DNA of 64,000 nucleotides from an uncultured Algibacter sp. (GTDB lineage Bacteria; Bacteroidota; Bacteroidia; Flavobacteriales; Flavobacteriaceae): NCBI RefSeq assembly GCF_947495925.1, contig NZ_CANMAU010000001.1, positions 434,001-498,000 of the forward strand, read 5' to 3'. Under the pieces are notes generated by a model that was not told where the DNA came from, did not search any database, and saw nothing but the letters and a program-made list of their open reading frames with translations. A program made the position numbers and the translations under genes. Of this stretch, positions 36,255 through 44,598 are shown piece by piece; the stretch's first letter is position 1; each line of letters begins with the position of its first letter.

Positions 36255-37406
36255 TTAATATCCAAAATCTTCTTTTATAGATTCTGCACGGGCCAGCGCA
36301 TCATCTTTTGTTATACCAGCTATTTCATCTTTTAAAACAGCCGACTGAAATGTACGCATTGCTTTTTTAGTTTCTCCTGTTTCTTCCAAAAATCTTCCTA
36401 AATAATACGTGCCCAGCATAGTTTCTGGATAAACTTTCCTCGCAATTTTACCAAGTTCATCATATTCTTCGAATAATTCTTTCTTTTCAATAGCCGCTGC
36501 AATAGCTTTAAAATCATTGACTAATATTTTTTTATCTATGCCATATACCTCATAAATAGTTTCATACTTTTCCTTTAAATACACCACAGGAGAGATTTCT
36601 AAATTAAGAATAACCTCTTTATATTCCTTTTTAGTAATAGGCACAAAAACTTTAAACATTTCTTCTAAAGCGTTGGGAATAGCATGAGCTGGTACACCGT
36701 AATGTGACGGACTTTCAAAAGAGTCAAAATCATATGACAAATTAGTATTTTTAATAGCAGCAAGATCCCGATTTAGGGTTTCCGTCATTTTTTTTATTGA
36801 AGCAGAATCATTAGTAGTATTGGCTAAATAATAAAATGTTTTAGATTCTATTTCGCTTAGTGCGCGCGGTAAATAATCGACCATGTTAGGCGCTAATTCT
36901 GGACTAATAGCAATGTAGCTTTGAAACAAAGGGTCTGGTTTCAATAAATAATAGTTTATAAAATTAGCCGTCTCACCGTGTCCTACGGCCACTCTAAATT
37001 CTCCTGCGCGATATGTTTTTTCAATATAAGGAATAAGTTCCATGCCTATAAATTCAAAAAATGCAGCACCTCTTTCAACTGGAAAAGAATTTTGATCAGA
37101 ATACATACAATCATCAAAACGCTTACCCCACTGATTAACACCAACCACAATGGCTTCTGGCATATCTTCCCAATAAGAATAATAATCAATATTTCCTGCG
37201 ACAGCCTCGAACATATAATCCCCATCTAATACCACGAACAATGGGTAAGTTTTATTTTCATTTGAATCGTAATTTCTTGGTAATTGAATTTTCAATTGAC
37301 GCTCTTCTTCTAATTTTGAAGACCGAATTGTTTCATATTTAATTTGAGCGAAAACGCCTTTTGGAACAAAAAATAACGTTAGTAGGATAACAGCTAGATG
37401 TTTCAT
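36255..37406 (-). CDS. Esterase-D-like alpha/beta hydrolase fold protein without nucleophile (copy 3)
   Basis: A 383-residue exported protein (signal peptide 1-20, ending GVFAQ). Residues about 25-250 follow the esterase-D/Fes fold: LPRNYDSNENKTYPLFVVLDGDYMF with the usual LDGD, then IVVGV. The nucleophile elbow reads VGHGETA (141-147), with Gly144 where a Ser is expected. The general-base His region (SPSHYGVP) is present. Residues about 290-383 are helical, TPR-like (GTYYLGRFLEETGETKKAMRTF). It may bind a ligand or partner rather than hydrolyse esters. It is nearest radA (3 bases) and follows its 270-residue paralogue by 43 bases. Confidence 0.75.
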   Translation of the reverse strand: MKHLAVILLTLFFVPKGVFAQIKYETIRSSKLEEERQLKIQLPRNYDSNENKTYPLFVVLDGDYMFEAVAGNIDYYSYWEDMPEAIVVGVNQWGKRFDDCMYSDQNSFPVERGAAFFEFIGMELIPYIEKTYRAGEFRVAVGHGETANFINYYLLKPDPLFQSYIAISPELAPNMVDYLPRALSEIESKTFYYLANTTNDSASIKKMTETLNRDLAAIKNTNLSYDFDSFESPSHYGVPAHAIPNALEEMFKVFVPITKKEYKEVILNLEISPVVYLKEKYETIYEVYGIDKKILVNDFKAIAAAIEKKELFEEYDELGKIARKVYPETMLGTYYLGRFLEETGETKKAMRTFQSAVLKDEIAGITKDDALARAESIKEDFGY

Positions 37407-37449
37407 TTTTATTTAAATTTGAGGTTTAATACTAAAAAGTAAACTATTT

Positions 37450-38262
37450 TTAATCTAAGATGCGCTCATAACTCACGACCTCTTCTTTCATTTCTTTACC
37501 CGCCACAGCTGGCTTGTAATTTTCAAAAACTTTTTCAACGCCTCGCGCAACTCCACTCATAACCATTGTATGATGTGACATATCGATAAAGTCATCAAAA
37601 TAAAATTTAAAATGATTATTGTGGATATATTTTAGCTCTTTATTTACATTCAATGCATGGACTCTTCTTGATTTGGAATCGTTCATTGAACTGGCTATGT
37701 AATAGATAACATCACTATTCAAAGATTGAACTCTTTGGATAATTTTTTCGCTCATATCTTCTGTAAACTCAGGACTTAAATTCACGTATGCTTGAAATAG
37801 TGATTGTTCGTTTAGTAAAAATGAATTCATAAGGCTAGCACTGTGTTTATAACCAACAACAACTCTAAAATTATTTGAATTAAATTTTTGATCTAGATAT
37901 GGCAACAACTCTTCTCCAATAAACTTTGAGAATTTAGCATCGTAACCCGATACTGAACTGGAGTTGTTATCCCCAACTTTGCTACCATTATAATTGGCTC
38001 CAACTATAATAGCTCCTGGCATATTCTCAAAATAAGCTTGAAAATCTGTTTGACCGATTACTGGTTTTAATAAATAATCTCCATCAAGTACTAAAATAAT
38101 TGGATACTCTAAATCGCTATTTTCACCGTAATTTTTTGGTAATTTAATACTTATAGATTGCTTTGAATCCAGCACTTCAGAATCAATAGATTCTTGAGCT
38201 GTTTGAGCCATAACACTTCCATAAACAAATAGGAAGAGAACAAAGAGTAGGTCTTTCTTCAT
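37450..38262 (-). CDS. Esterase-D-like alpha/beta hydrolase fold protein without nucleophile (copy 2, short)
   Basis: A 270-residue paralogue of its neighbours with a signal peptide ending VMAQ (1-20). It keeps LPKNYGENSDLEYPIILVLDGDYLL and IIVGANYNGS. The elbow reads VGYKHSA (136-142), with Lys139 in place of Ser. The Ser two residues later aligns with Thr146/Ala145 of the paralogues, not with the nucleophile. His in DMSHHTM is kept. It lacks the helical C-terminal domain of the other two copies, so it is either a shortened copy or the ancestral form. Gaps to its neighbours are 43 and 82 bases. Confidence 0.74.
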   Translation of the reverse strand: MKKDLLFVLFLFVYGSVMAQTAQESIDSEVLDSKQSISIKLPKNYGENSDLEYPIILVLDGDYLLKPVIGQTDFQAYFENMPGAIIVGANYNGSKVGDNNSSSVSGYDAKFSKFIGEELLPYLDQKFNSNNFRVVVGYKHSASLMNSFLLNEQSLFQAYVNLSPEFTEDMSEKIIQRVQSLNSDVIYYIASSMNDSKSRRVHALNVNKELKYIHNNHFKFYFDDFIDMSHHTMVMSGVARGVEKVFENYKPAVAGKEMKEEVVSYERILD

Positions 38263-38344
38263 AATGTAGGTATAATTAGATTTGGTGCGTCAAAGATAAT
38301 AAAATATAGATAAAGTGTTTATTTTTTTCGACGAAATGCAATAA

Positions 38345-39496
38345 TTAAAATCTATCTTCCTTGATTTCGTATATTTTTTCGAGTAAAATATCCTTATCTA
38401 TAAATTGAGAAGGTTTTAGCAACAAACCAGACTGAAACCTTTGTAAAGCTTTTTTGTAACTTCCAATGGCATCATAATAAATGCCATAATAATAAGCCCC
38501 TATCATTGATTCTGGGTAAGTTTTTCGAGCCAGTTTTGCCAATTTCAAAAGAGATTCATGATCGTCTCTCTTTTTACATGCAGCCGCAATGGCTCGTAAA
38601 TCATTTTCTATTACAACTTTTTTAAATCCGTAGAAAAACTCAATCTCTTCATACTTTTTCTCTAAATACTCGAAAGTCGATCCTGTATAGGTTACCAACT
38701 CTTCCGAAAATTCCTTTTTACTTATAGGTTTATAGAGCTCAAATATTTCGTTCAAAGCACTAGGAATAGCGCGTCCTACAAGCGTGTAATGATTTGAATC
38801 GATAAAATCATCAAACTTATAATCGATGTTTGGGTTCGAAAATTTCTTTAATTTAGCGTTTGCTTCAAGAATAGAAGTTCGTAAAACTCTTATGTCCCCA
38901 TCACCTGTAGCCAAATAATAGAACAACTTCTTTTCTCTTTCTATATTTGACAACCTTAAACTTAATCTATTTGATATTTCTGGTGCAAAATCAGGACTTA
39001 TAGCTATATAGGCATCAAATATTGGCTCTTCTTTAAAAATATAATAGTTAATAAAGTTGGCTGCTAAATCATGTCCTGCAACAACCCTAAACGGCGATGT
39101 TTTGAACTCTGAATCAATATATGGTAATAACTCCATGCTTATAAATTCAAAAAAAGTCGCGCCGTCTTGAGATGGTAAATATGTTTCCGAGCTAAATTCA
39201 AAATCCGTAAGCCGCGTTTCTGCTTGATTTACCCCAACAATAATACAATCTGGAATCTCGTCCCAATAAGCCTGATAATCAACATTTCCAGCAATAGGCT
39301 CAAATAAGTAATCGCCATCAAAAACTATAATAACCGGGTATGTCATATCGTCTTCAGCATTATAATTATTCGGCAACCGAATCTTTATTCCTCTTTTTTT
39401 ACCTAATTTATATGAATCAAATTCCTCAAATAAGGTTTGAGAATGAGCCATGTTATACAAGACGATAAAACAAACAAAAACTAATTTTAATTTCAT
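38345..39496 (-). CDS. Esterase-D-like alpha/beta hydrolase fold protein without nucleophile (copy 1)
   Basis: A 383-residue exported paralogue (signal peptide 1-20, ending MAHSQ). It keeps LPNNYNAEDDMTYPVIIVFDGDYLF, where Phe replaces Leu in LDGD, and CIIVGVNQAETR. The elbow reads AGHDLAA (140-146), with Asp143 at the Ser position. DFIDSNHYTLVG holds the His. Residues about 290-383 form the TPR-like tail (GAYYYGIYYDAIGSYKKALQRF). It is first of the three in transcription order, 59 bases after the flippase-like gene. Loss of the nucleophile in all three copies, with fold and His kept, argues for a selected non-hydrolytic role. Confidence 0.75.
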   Translation of the reverse strand: MKLKLVFVCFIVLYNMAHSQTLFEEFDSYKLGKKRGIKIRLPNNYNAEDDMTYPVIIVFDGDYLFEPIAGNVDYQAYWDEIPDCIIVGVNQAETRLTDFEFSSETYLPSQDGATFFEFISMELLPYIDSEFKTSPFRVVAGHDLAANFINYYIFKEEPIFDAYIAISPDFAPEISNRLSLRLSNIEREKKLFYYLATGDGDIRVLRTSILEANAKLKKFSNPNIDYKFDDFIDSNHYTLVGRAIPSALNEIFELYKPISKKEFSEELVTYTGSTFEYLEKKYEEIEFFYGFKKVVIENDLRAIAAACKKRDDHESLLKLAKLARKTYPESMIGAYYYGIYYDAIGSYKKALQRFQSGLLLKPSQFIDKDILLEKIYEIKEDRF

Positions 39497-39555
39497 TGAA
39501 AATACATTGATTTAGGCACCCACAAGTTAACAAATAGTTTTAAAGTAGCTCACTA

Positions 39556-40509
39556 TTATTTTTTCCTATTATAAATAGGCAAATACGTTAACGACACTCC
39601 TCCAAATACAATTATTAATAGCGTTTGAGAGGCCCACATAATCCAACCAAAAGCAATACTAGGCTCTTCGGCTATTCCAAAAATTGAAAACGCCGCATAT
39701 ATAGCCAGAGGATATGATCCAATACCTCCATTTGTAGCTGCTATACTAAAGCTTGCCGAAATAAACCCAATTAAAATGGCTCCTAAAGACACCCCTTCTA
39801 AGTCCTTAATTGCAAATGAGGTAATATAAAACATAAGTACATACATACCCCAAATAAACAAAGTATGAAAAATAAATGCCCATTTCTTTTCCATTTTAAA
39901 AATACTAAATGCTCCTTCGATTAACCCATGAATAAACGACCTCATTTTTATCGCCAATTTAGACTGGCTCTTTTTAATGAATTTAAAAAACAATAAAACT
40001 ATTACAAAGGCAAACGTAAGCATCAATAGTATTTTGGCTGGGTCAAACCTTTCCACTAAAAAACTGTAAATAAAATCGAATTGAAGAAATAACGTAATTG
40101 AAATTATACCGAGCATAACGATCAAATCTGCTATACGTTCTGCGACAATAGTCCCAAATCCTTTTTCAAATGGCACACCCTCATAGTTCGTCAGAATTGA
40201 AGCTCGAGCTACTTCACCTGCTCTTGGAATAGTATAATTAATTAAATATGTTGCAAAAACAGCCATAATACTATTGCCCAACTTAACATGATAACCCATA
40301 GGCTCTAATTGAAAACGCCACCGATACGCCCTAGATAAATGACTCAACAAGCCTAAAAACATTCCTAAAACAATCCATTTATAATTGGCATTTTTGGCAT
40401 ATACCCAAAGTTCTTCTAGAGACACTTTAGACAATGAATACCAAACCAAAAAAACTCCCAATAGGAGAGGGAGTGTGATTTTGATAATATTTTTTAGCTT
40501 TTTATTCAA
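39556..40509 (-). CDS. Lysylphosphatidylglycerol synthase TM region/UPF0104 (YbhN) family membrane protein
   Basis: A 317-residue polytopic membrane protein with about eight hydrophobic helices. The family signature is seen in ANYKWIVLGMFLGLLSHLSRAYRWRFQL, in the AVFATYLINYTIPRAGEVARASILTNYEGVPF stretch (helix 2-3 region), and in GFISASFSIAATNGGIGSYPLAIYAAFSIFG near the end. It lacks the C-terminal aminoacyl-transferase domain of MprF, so it resembles the flippase half only. The ligand is probably a lipid. It starts four bases after panD and precedes the three esterase-fold genes. Confidence 0.82.
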   Translation of the reverse strand: MNKKLKNIIKITLPLLLGVFLVWYSLSKVSLEELWVYAKNANYKWIVLGMFLGLLSHLSRAYRWRFQLEPMGYHVKLGNSIMAVFATYLINYTIPRAGEVARASILTNYEGVPFEKGFGTIVAERIADLIVMLGIISITLFLQFDFIYSFLVERFDPAKILLMLTFAFVIVLLFFKFIKKSQSKLAIKMRSFIHGLIEGAFSIFKMEKKWAFIFHTLFIWGMYVLMFYITSFAIKDLEGVSLGAILIGFISASFSIAATNGGIGSYPLAIYAAFSIFGIAEEPSIAFGWIMWASQTLLIIVFGGVSLTYLPIYNRKK

Positions 40510-40513
40510 AAGA

Positions 40514-40864
40514 CTATTTCAACAGATTGGTCGCCTCATCCGGAAAAACCAATGACGGTTTAAAAGTTTTAGCCTCTTCAATATCCATAAAGGCATATGT
40601 AATTAGTATTAAGGTATCTCCAACTGAAACTTTACGTGCAGCAGCACCATTTAAAGTAATTTCCCCTGTATTTCGAGGTCCTGGTATACAATATGTTTCT
40701 AACCGTTCTCCATTGTCATTATTTACGATCTGAACTTTTTCTCCTTGTATAATATTGGCAGCTTCCATTAAATCTTCATCAATGGTAATACTACCTATAT
40801 AATTAAGTTCTGCACCAGTGCATTTAACTCTATGAATCTTAGATTTTACTACTTGAATTTGCAT
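40514..40864 (-). CDS. panD: Aspartate 1-decarboxylase
   Basis: A 116-residue pyruvoyl enzyme making beta-alanine for pantothenate. Self-cleavage occurs between Gly24 and Ser25 in NYIGSITID, the Ser becoming the pyruvoyl group; the site is intact. [29 protein letters not shown] contains the substrate-binding Arg and the Tyr needed for catalysis. It follows panC by 13 bases, so the two last inputs to pantothenate are made from one transcript. The next gene is four bases on. Confidence 0.95.
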   Translation of the reverse strand: MQIQVVKSKIHRVKCTGAELNYIGSITIDEDLMEAANIIQGEKVQIVNNDNGERLETYCIPGPRNTGEITLNGAAARKVSVGDTLILITYAFMDIEEAKTFKPSLVFPDEATNLLK

Positions 40865-40877
40865 GCGGCAAAGGTAA

Positions 40878-41729
40878 TTAATTTAATGCGATATTATCAA
40901 TTAGTCTAATATCATCTGCATATACAGCAATAAAGGCTCGATATGCTTTTTTATTCGATTTACGTTTAACAGGTTTTAAGGTTTTGGCATCTGCAATAAT
41001 GAAATATTCTAAATCTAACAATTCATGACTAGCAAACTGTGCCTCAACCCATTCTGTTGTTTTATTAGCACTTTTTGTGCCAAATTTTTCTTTGGCAGTA
41101 TTTAATGTCCTATAGATTAAAGGTGCCGCCTTTTTATATTCGACCTTTAATCTGGTATTGCGTGAGCTCATTGCCAAACCATTGGCTTCCCGATGAATAG
41201 TACAGCCCACAATATTTACAGGAATCTGATACTTTTCAACTAGTTTTTTAATAATTGCCAGTTGCTGAAAATCTTTTTCTCCAAAATAGGCGTTATCAGG
41301 TTTTACAATTTCAAAAAAACGTTTTACAATAGTTCCAACACCGTCAAAATGTCCGTTTCTAAATTTACCCTCCATTTCAAATTCTAATCCGTCAAAATCA
41401 AACTTTTCAGATACAGGATTACCATCATACATATCTTTAACAGTTGGAGCATAAACCAAAATAGAATCTTTGCTTAGGGTTTTTAATAAAGAAACATCCT
41501 CTTTTAATGTTCTAGGGTATTTTTCTAGGTCATCACTATTATCAAACTGAGTAGGGTTTACAAAAACGCTTACAACTACTTTCTCGTTTTCAGACAGAGC
41601 CTTTTTTACTAATTGCAAATGCCCTTCATGCAATGCCCCCATAGTAGGAACCAGTCCTATTTTCAAGTTTTCAGCTCGTAATCTATCGAGAGTTGATGAA
41701 ATTTGCTGTTTTTCTGAATAAACTTCCAC
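40878..41729 (-). CDS. panC: Pantothenate synthetase
   Basis: A 283-residue ATP-dependent ligase joining pantoate and beta-alanine. The family motifs [15 protein letters not shown] (nucleotide binding), [11 protein letters not shown] and [10 protein letters not shown] are intact. Length is normal. It heads a seven-gene minus-strand run to radA. A TAAGTTTG box lies 24 bases before the ATG. The GT5-like gene is divergent, 201 bases away, in a region that has two -7 boxes, one on each strand. Confidence 0.95.
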   Translation of the reverse strand: MEVYSEKQQISSTLDRLRAENLKIGLVPTMGALHEGHLQLVKKALSENEKVVVSVFVNPTQFDNSDDLEKYPRTLKEDVSLLKTLSKDSILVYAPTVKDMYDGNPVSEKFDFDGLEFEMEGKFRNGHFDGVGTIVKRFFEIVKPDNAYFGEKDFQQLAIIKKLVEKYQIPVNIVGCTIHREANGLAMSSRNTRLKVEYKKAAPLIYRTLNTAKEKFGTKSANKTTEWVEAQFASHELLDLEYFIIADAKTLKPVKRKSNKKAYRAFIAVYADDIRLIDNIALN

Positions 41730-41753
41730 AATTTAATATAAAATTAACGCTTG

Positions 41754-41761
41754 CAAACTTA
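41754..41761 (-). promoter_or_regulatory. -7 promoter box of panC
   Basis: The minus strand reads TAAGTTTG followed by C, a full match to TAnnTTTG(C), 24 bases before the panC ATG. A TTG 12 bases upstream is too close for the usual -33 spacing. Confidence 0.5.
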
Positions 41762-41792
41762 AGATTTTACCCGCAATTAGCATAAATTTTTG

Positions 41793-41800
41793 TATTTTTG
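41793..41800 (+). promoter_or_regulatory. -7 promoter box of the GT5-like gene
   Basis: TATTTTTG followed by C matches TAnnTTTG(C). If used, the leader to the ATG at 41931 would be about 125 bases, rather long. No hairpin in that leader is convincing. Confidence 0.4.
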
Positions 41801-41930
41801 CGTGTTTTTTATTTTCAACAATCAAAAAAAGCAGAACCCTTATAATTGAGCTTTATAATTTTCTTTTAGAAATAAAGAGATTTGTTATTGCCATTTATAA
41901 AGTCAAGTTTAAGTCAAATAAACCAAACAT

Positions 41931-42740
41931 ATGAAAGATAAGAGGATATTATATGTATCATCTGAAGTAGTGCCCTATTTACCTGAAACTGAAATTTCTT
42001 CCATGTCTTTTGAAGCACCTCGAATGGTGAATCAACAAGGTGGGCAAATAAGAATTTTTATGCCTAGGTATGGCAATATTAATGAAAGAAGGCATCAATT
42101 ACATGAAGTTATAAGATTATCTGGAATAAATTTGGTTATCAACGACTTAGACATGCCCTTAATTATTAAAGTAGCTTCAATACCAAAAGAGCGCATTCAA
42201 GTTTATTTTATTGATAATGACGAATATTTCAAAAGAAAAGCAACTTTGACTGATGAAGACGGCAAGCTATTTTCAGATAATGATGAACGTGCTATTTTCT
42301 TTGCAAAAGGTGTTATTGAAACCGTTAAAAAATTAAACTGGGCACCCGATATTATTCATGTTCATGGTTGGCTAGCTTCTTTATTACCATTATATCTTAA
42401 AGAATTTTACAAAGACGAACCTTTATTTAGCGAAAGTAAAGTTGTAACATCTATTTACAACCAAGGGTTTGATGGAGCCTTGAATAAAGATTTAGTAAAT
42501 AAAATTAAATTTGACAATATTGAAGAGGAGGCTATTAAACCTCTTGAAGAGCCTTCTTACAACAATTTAATGAAAATTGCTATTGATTATTCTGACGCTT
42601 TAATTGTGGGCTCTGAAAGTATTCCAGACGATTTAGATGCGCATCTTAAATCGGCAGACAAACCTATTTTAGAATACAAAAGTAAAGATGAATTTGGTGA
42701 GGCATACACAACATTTTTCAATAATTCCGTTTTAAGTTAA
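41931..42740 (+). CDS. GT5 glycogen/starch synthase-like protein, N-terminal domain only
   Basis: A 269-residue protein corresponding to the N-terminal Rossmann domain of glycogen/starch synthase. Recognisable parts are RILYVSSEVVPY at the start, FMPRYGNI, and DIIHVHGWLASLLPLYLK (the HxHxW motif). The ADP-glucose-binding KTGGLGDV motif that should follow the opening is replaced by PETEISSM, and the whole C-terminal GT1 domain is absent. It is therefore unlikely to make glycogen. Flavobacterial homologues of this length are commonly called glycogen synthase. It is divergent from panC and 25 bases upstream of a DUF4270 lipoprotein gene, so a role at the cell surface or in regulation is possible. 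Confidence 0.78.
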   Translation: MKDKRILYVSSEVVPYLPETEISSMSFEAPRMVNQQGGQIRIFMPRYGNINERRHQLHEVIRLSGINLVINDLDMPLIIKVASIPKERIQVYFIDNDEYFKRKATLTDEDGKLFSDNDERAIFFAKGVIETVKKLNWAPDIIHVHGWLASLLPLYLKEFYKDEPLFSESKVVTSIYNQGFDGALNKDLVNKIKFDNIEEEAIKPLEEPSYNNLMKIAIDYSDALIVGSESIPDDLDAHLKSADKPILEYKSKDEFGEAYTTFFNNSVLS

Positions 42741-42765
42741 ACAGCCTTATTCATTGTAAATAAAT

Positions 42766-44439
42766 ATGAAAAAGACAATTAAAGTCCTCAAATTTTCCAT
42801 TGTTTTTATTTTAACAGCTATCACATTCATTGCCTGTGATAAAGATTTCAATATCATAGAAAGTGATGTTTTAAGTAATGAAAATTTCAACTTTGCTACT
42901 AAAGATTCAATATGGCCATTAACCGCATATAACAAAAAATTAGATTCATTACAAGTTAATAATTTAGTTTCAAACCTTCTAGGAGTATTTAATGATCCGG
43001 CGTATGGTCCAAATAAAGCGAGTATTATTACCCAAATCACGCCATCTATTTTTAATCCGGACTTTGGAACCGAGCCTGTTATTGATAGTGTTATAATGAG
43101 CATTCCCTATTTTAGTACTACCACTAGCACAGATGAAGATGGGTTTCCTATTTATAAGTTAGATTCGCTGTATGGAAATATAGATTCAGATATTAAGCTT
43201 ACTATTTTCCAAAATGGTTATCTTTTAAGAGATTTTGATCCGAATAATGGACAGGATAACACACAAAAATATTATTCTAACGGAAGTAATTCGGCTAACT
43301 CAGCTTTAAACGGCACTACAACAATTCTATTTGATGACCATATTGTTAACCCCGAAACCCCACTATTAAATATTGACTCCTTTATACCAAGCAAGGACCC
43401 AATAATTACGACTGTGGGAGAAGGTGAAGATGCTGTAACTACGAGAGGAGAACCTGCATTCAGATACCCCCTTAATAATGAATTTTGGAAGGAAACCATA
43501 ATCGAAAAAGAAGGCGATGCAGTTTTGAGTAATGCCAATAATTTTCACAACTACTTTAGAGGTCTATATTTTAAAGCCGAAGCAACAAATGAAGACGGAA
43601 CCATGATTCAGCTAAATCTGGAAGGAGGTAGTATAACACTGTATTACACCAATGGAGAAGAAGGTTCGCGGTCGGAGCAAACTTACACACTAAACTTTTC
43701 CGGAAATAAGCTTAATACTTTTATCAATAATTATGATATCACGTTAGTAAATGGCGACAAAACTTTAGGTGATGCAAAATTATACTTAAAAGGAACTGAA
43801 GGCTCTATGGCGGTTGTTGATCTATTTAAGGGAATGGTAGATTGTGATGGCGATGGTATAGCAAATGACAATGCTCTTGACTGTTTTAAAAATACATTTC
43901 GACAACTTGATGAAGAAGGAGAACCTATTAAAGACCCTTTAACCAATAGGATTTTATTAAAACGAATTATTAATGAAGCGCATTTGGTGATTTTTGAAGA
44001 TGAAAACCTCCCTGATGATGGTGGGCCTAATGATTATCATTTTTATGATCGTATTTATGCCTATGATCTTAAAAACAATATAACTACTGTTGATTACCAG
44101 ATTGACCAAACTGAAAACACACAGCAACCGTTTAATTCCAAAATAGTTAGTCTTGGTCAAAGAAATCCCGATTCTGGGAAATATAAAATTCGTGTTACCG
44201 AGCATTTAAATAATATTTTAATTAGAGACTCCACGAATACAAAGTTAGGGCTTGTAACATCTACCAATGTAAATTACACTGGTAGTGGTGACATATTAAA
44301 TAGTAGTGATGAAGTCACAGAAATTCCAAGCGCAACAATTCTATCTCCCAGAGGAACAATTATTTACGGTAGCAAGGGAACAGCCGGAAAAGAAAATAAA
44401 AAGTTGCAATTAAAGATATTCTATACAGAATCCAAATAA
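42766..44439 (+). CDS. DUF4270 family lipoprotein
   Basis: A 557-residue exported protein with a lipoprotein signal ending FIAC (Cys24). The mature start (DKDFNIIESDVLSNENFNF) and IDSVIMSIPYF match DUF4270. The rest is beta-rich with repeated polar loops, and it ends KLQLKIFYTESK. Known members are uncharacterised Bacteroidota surface or periplasmic proteins, often near carbohydrate genes. It sits 25 bases after the GT5-like gene, which I recall as a common arrangement, and before glmS. The function is unknown. Confidence 0.78.
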   Translation: MKKTIKVLKFSIVFILTAITFIACDKDFNIIESDVLSNENFNFATKDSIWPLTAYNKKLDSLQVNNLVSNLLGVFNDPAYGPNKASIITQITPSIFNPDFGTEPVIDSVIMSIPYFSTTTSTDEDGFPIYKLDSLYGNIDSDIKLTIFQNGYLLRDFDPNNGQDNTQKYYSNGSNSANSALNGTTTILFDDHIVNPETPLLNIDSFIPSKDPIITTVGEGEDAVTTRGEPAFRYPLNNEFWKETIIEKEGDAVLSNANNFHNYFRGLYFKAEATNEDGTMIQLNLEGGSITLYYTNGEEGSRSEQTYTLNFSGNKLNTFINNYDITLVNGDKTLGDAKLYLKGTEGSMAVVDLFKGMVDCDGDGIANDNALDCFKNTFRQLDEEGEPIKDPLTNRILLKRIINEAHLVIFEDENLPDDGGPNDYHFYDRIYAYDLKNNITTVDYQIDQTENTQQPFNSKIVSLGQRNPDSGKYKIRVTEHLNNILIRDSTNTKLGLVTSTNVNYTGSGDILNSSDEVTEIPSATILSPRGTIIYGSKGTAGKENKKLQLKIFYTESK

Positions 44440-44598
44440 CGATAAGTTATTGGTATTTAGATGAATAATTAGAAATCAAATTGTTTAAAATGAATTTCAT
44501 CGTATAAATCATTGAGTTCATATAAAAATTAAAACTTCTAGTTATATATTTTACATATTTGTCTTGAATTAAAAACCCTAAATCAAAATAATAAAATT

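Noticed and set aside
44440-44598. Possible glmS ribozyme or riboswitch before glmS
   Set aside because: No ribozyme core is visible and that ribozyme is known mainly from Firmicutes.
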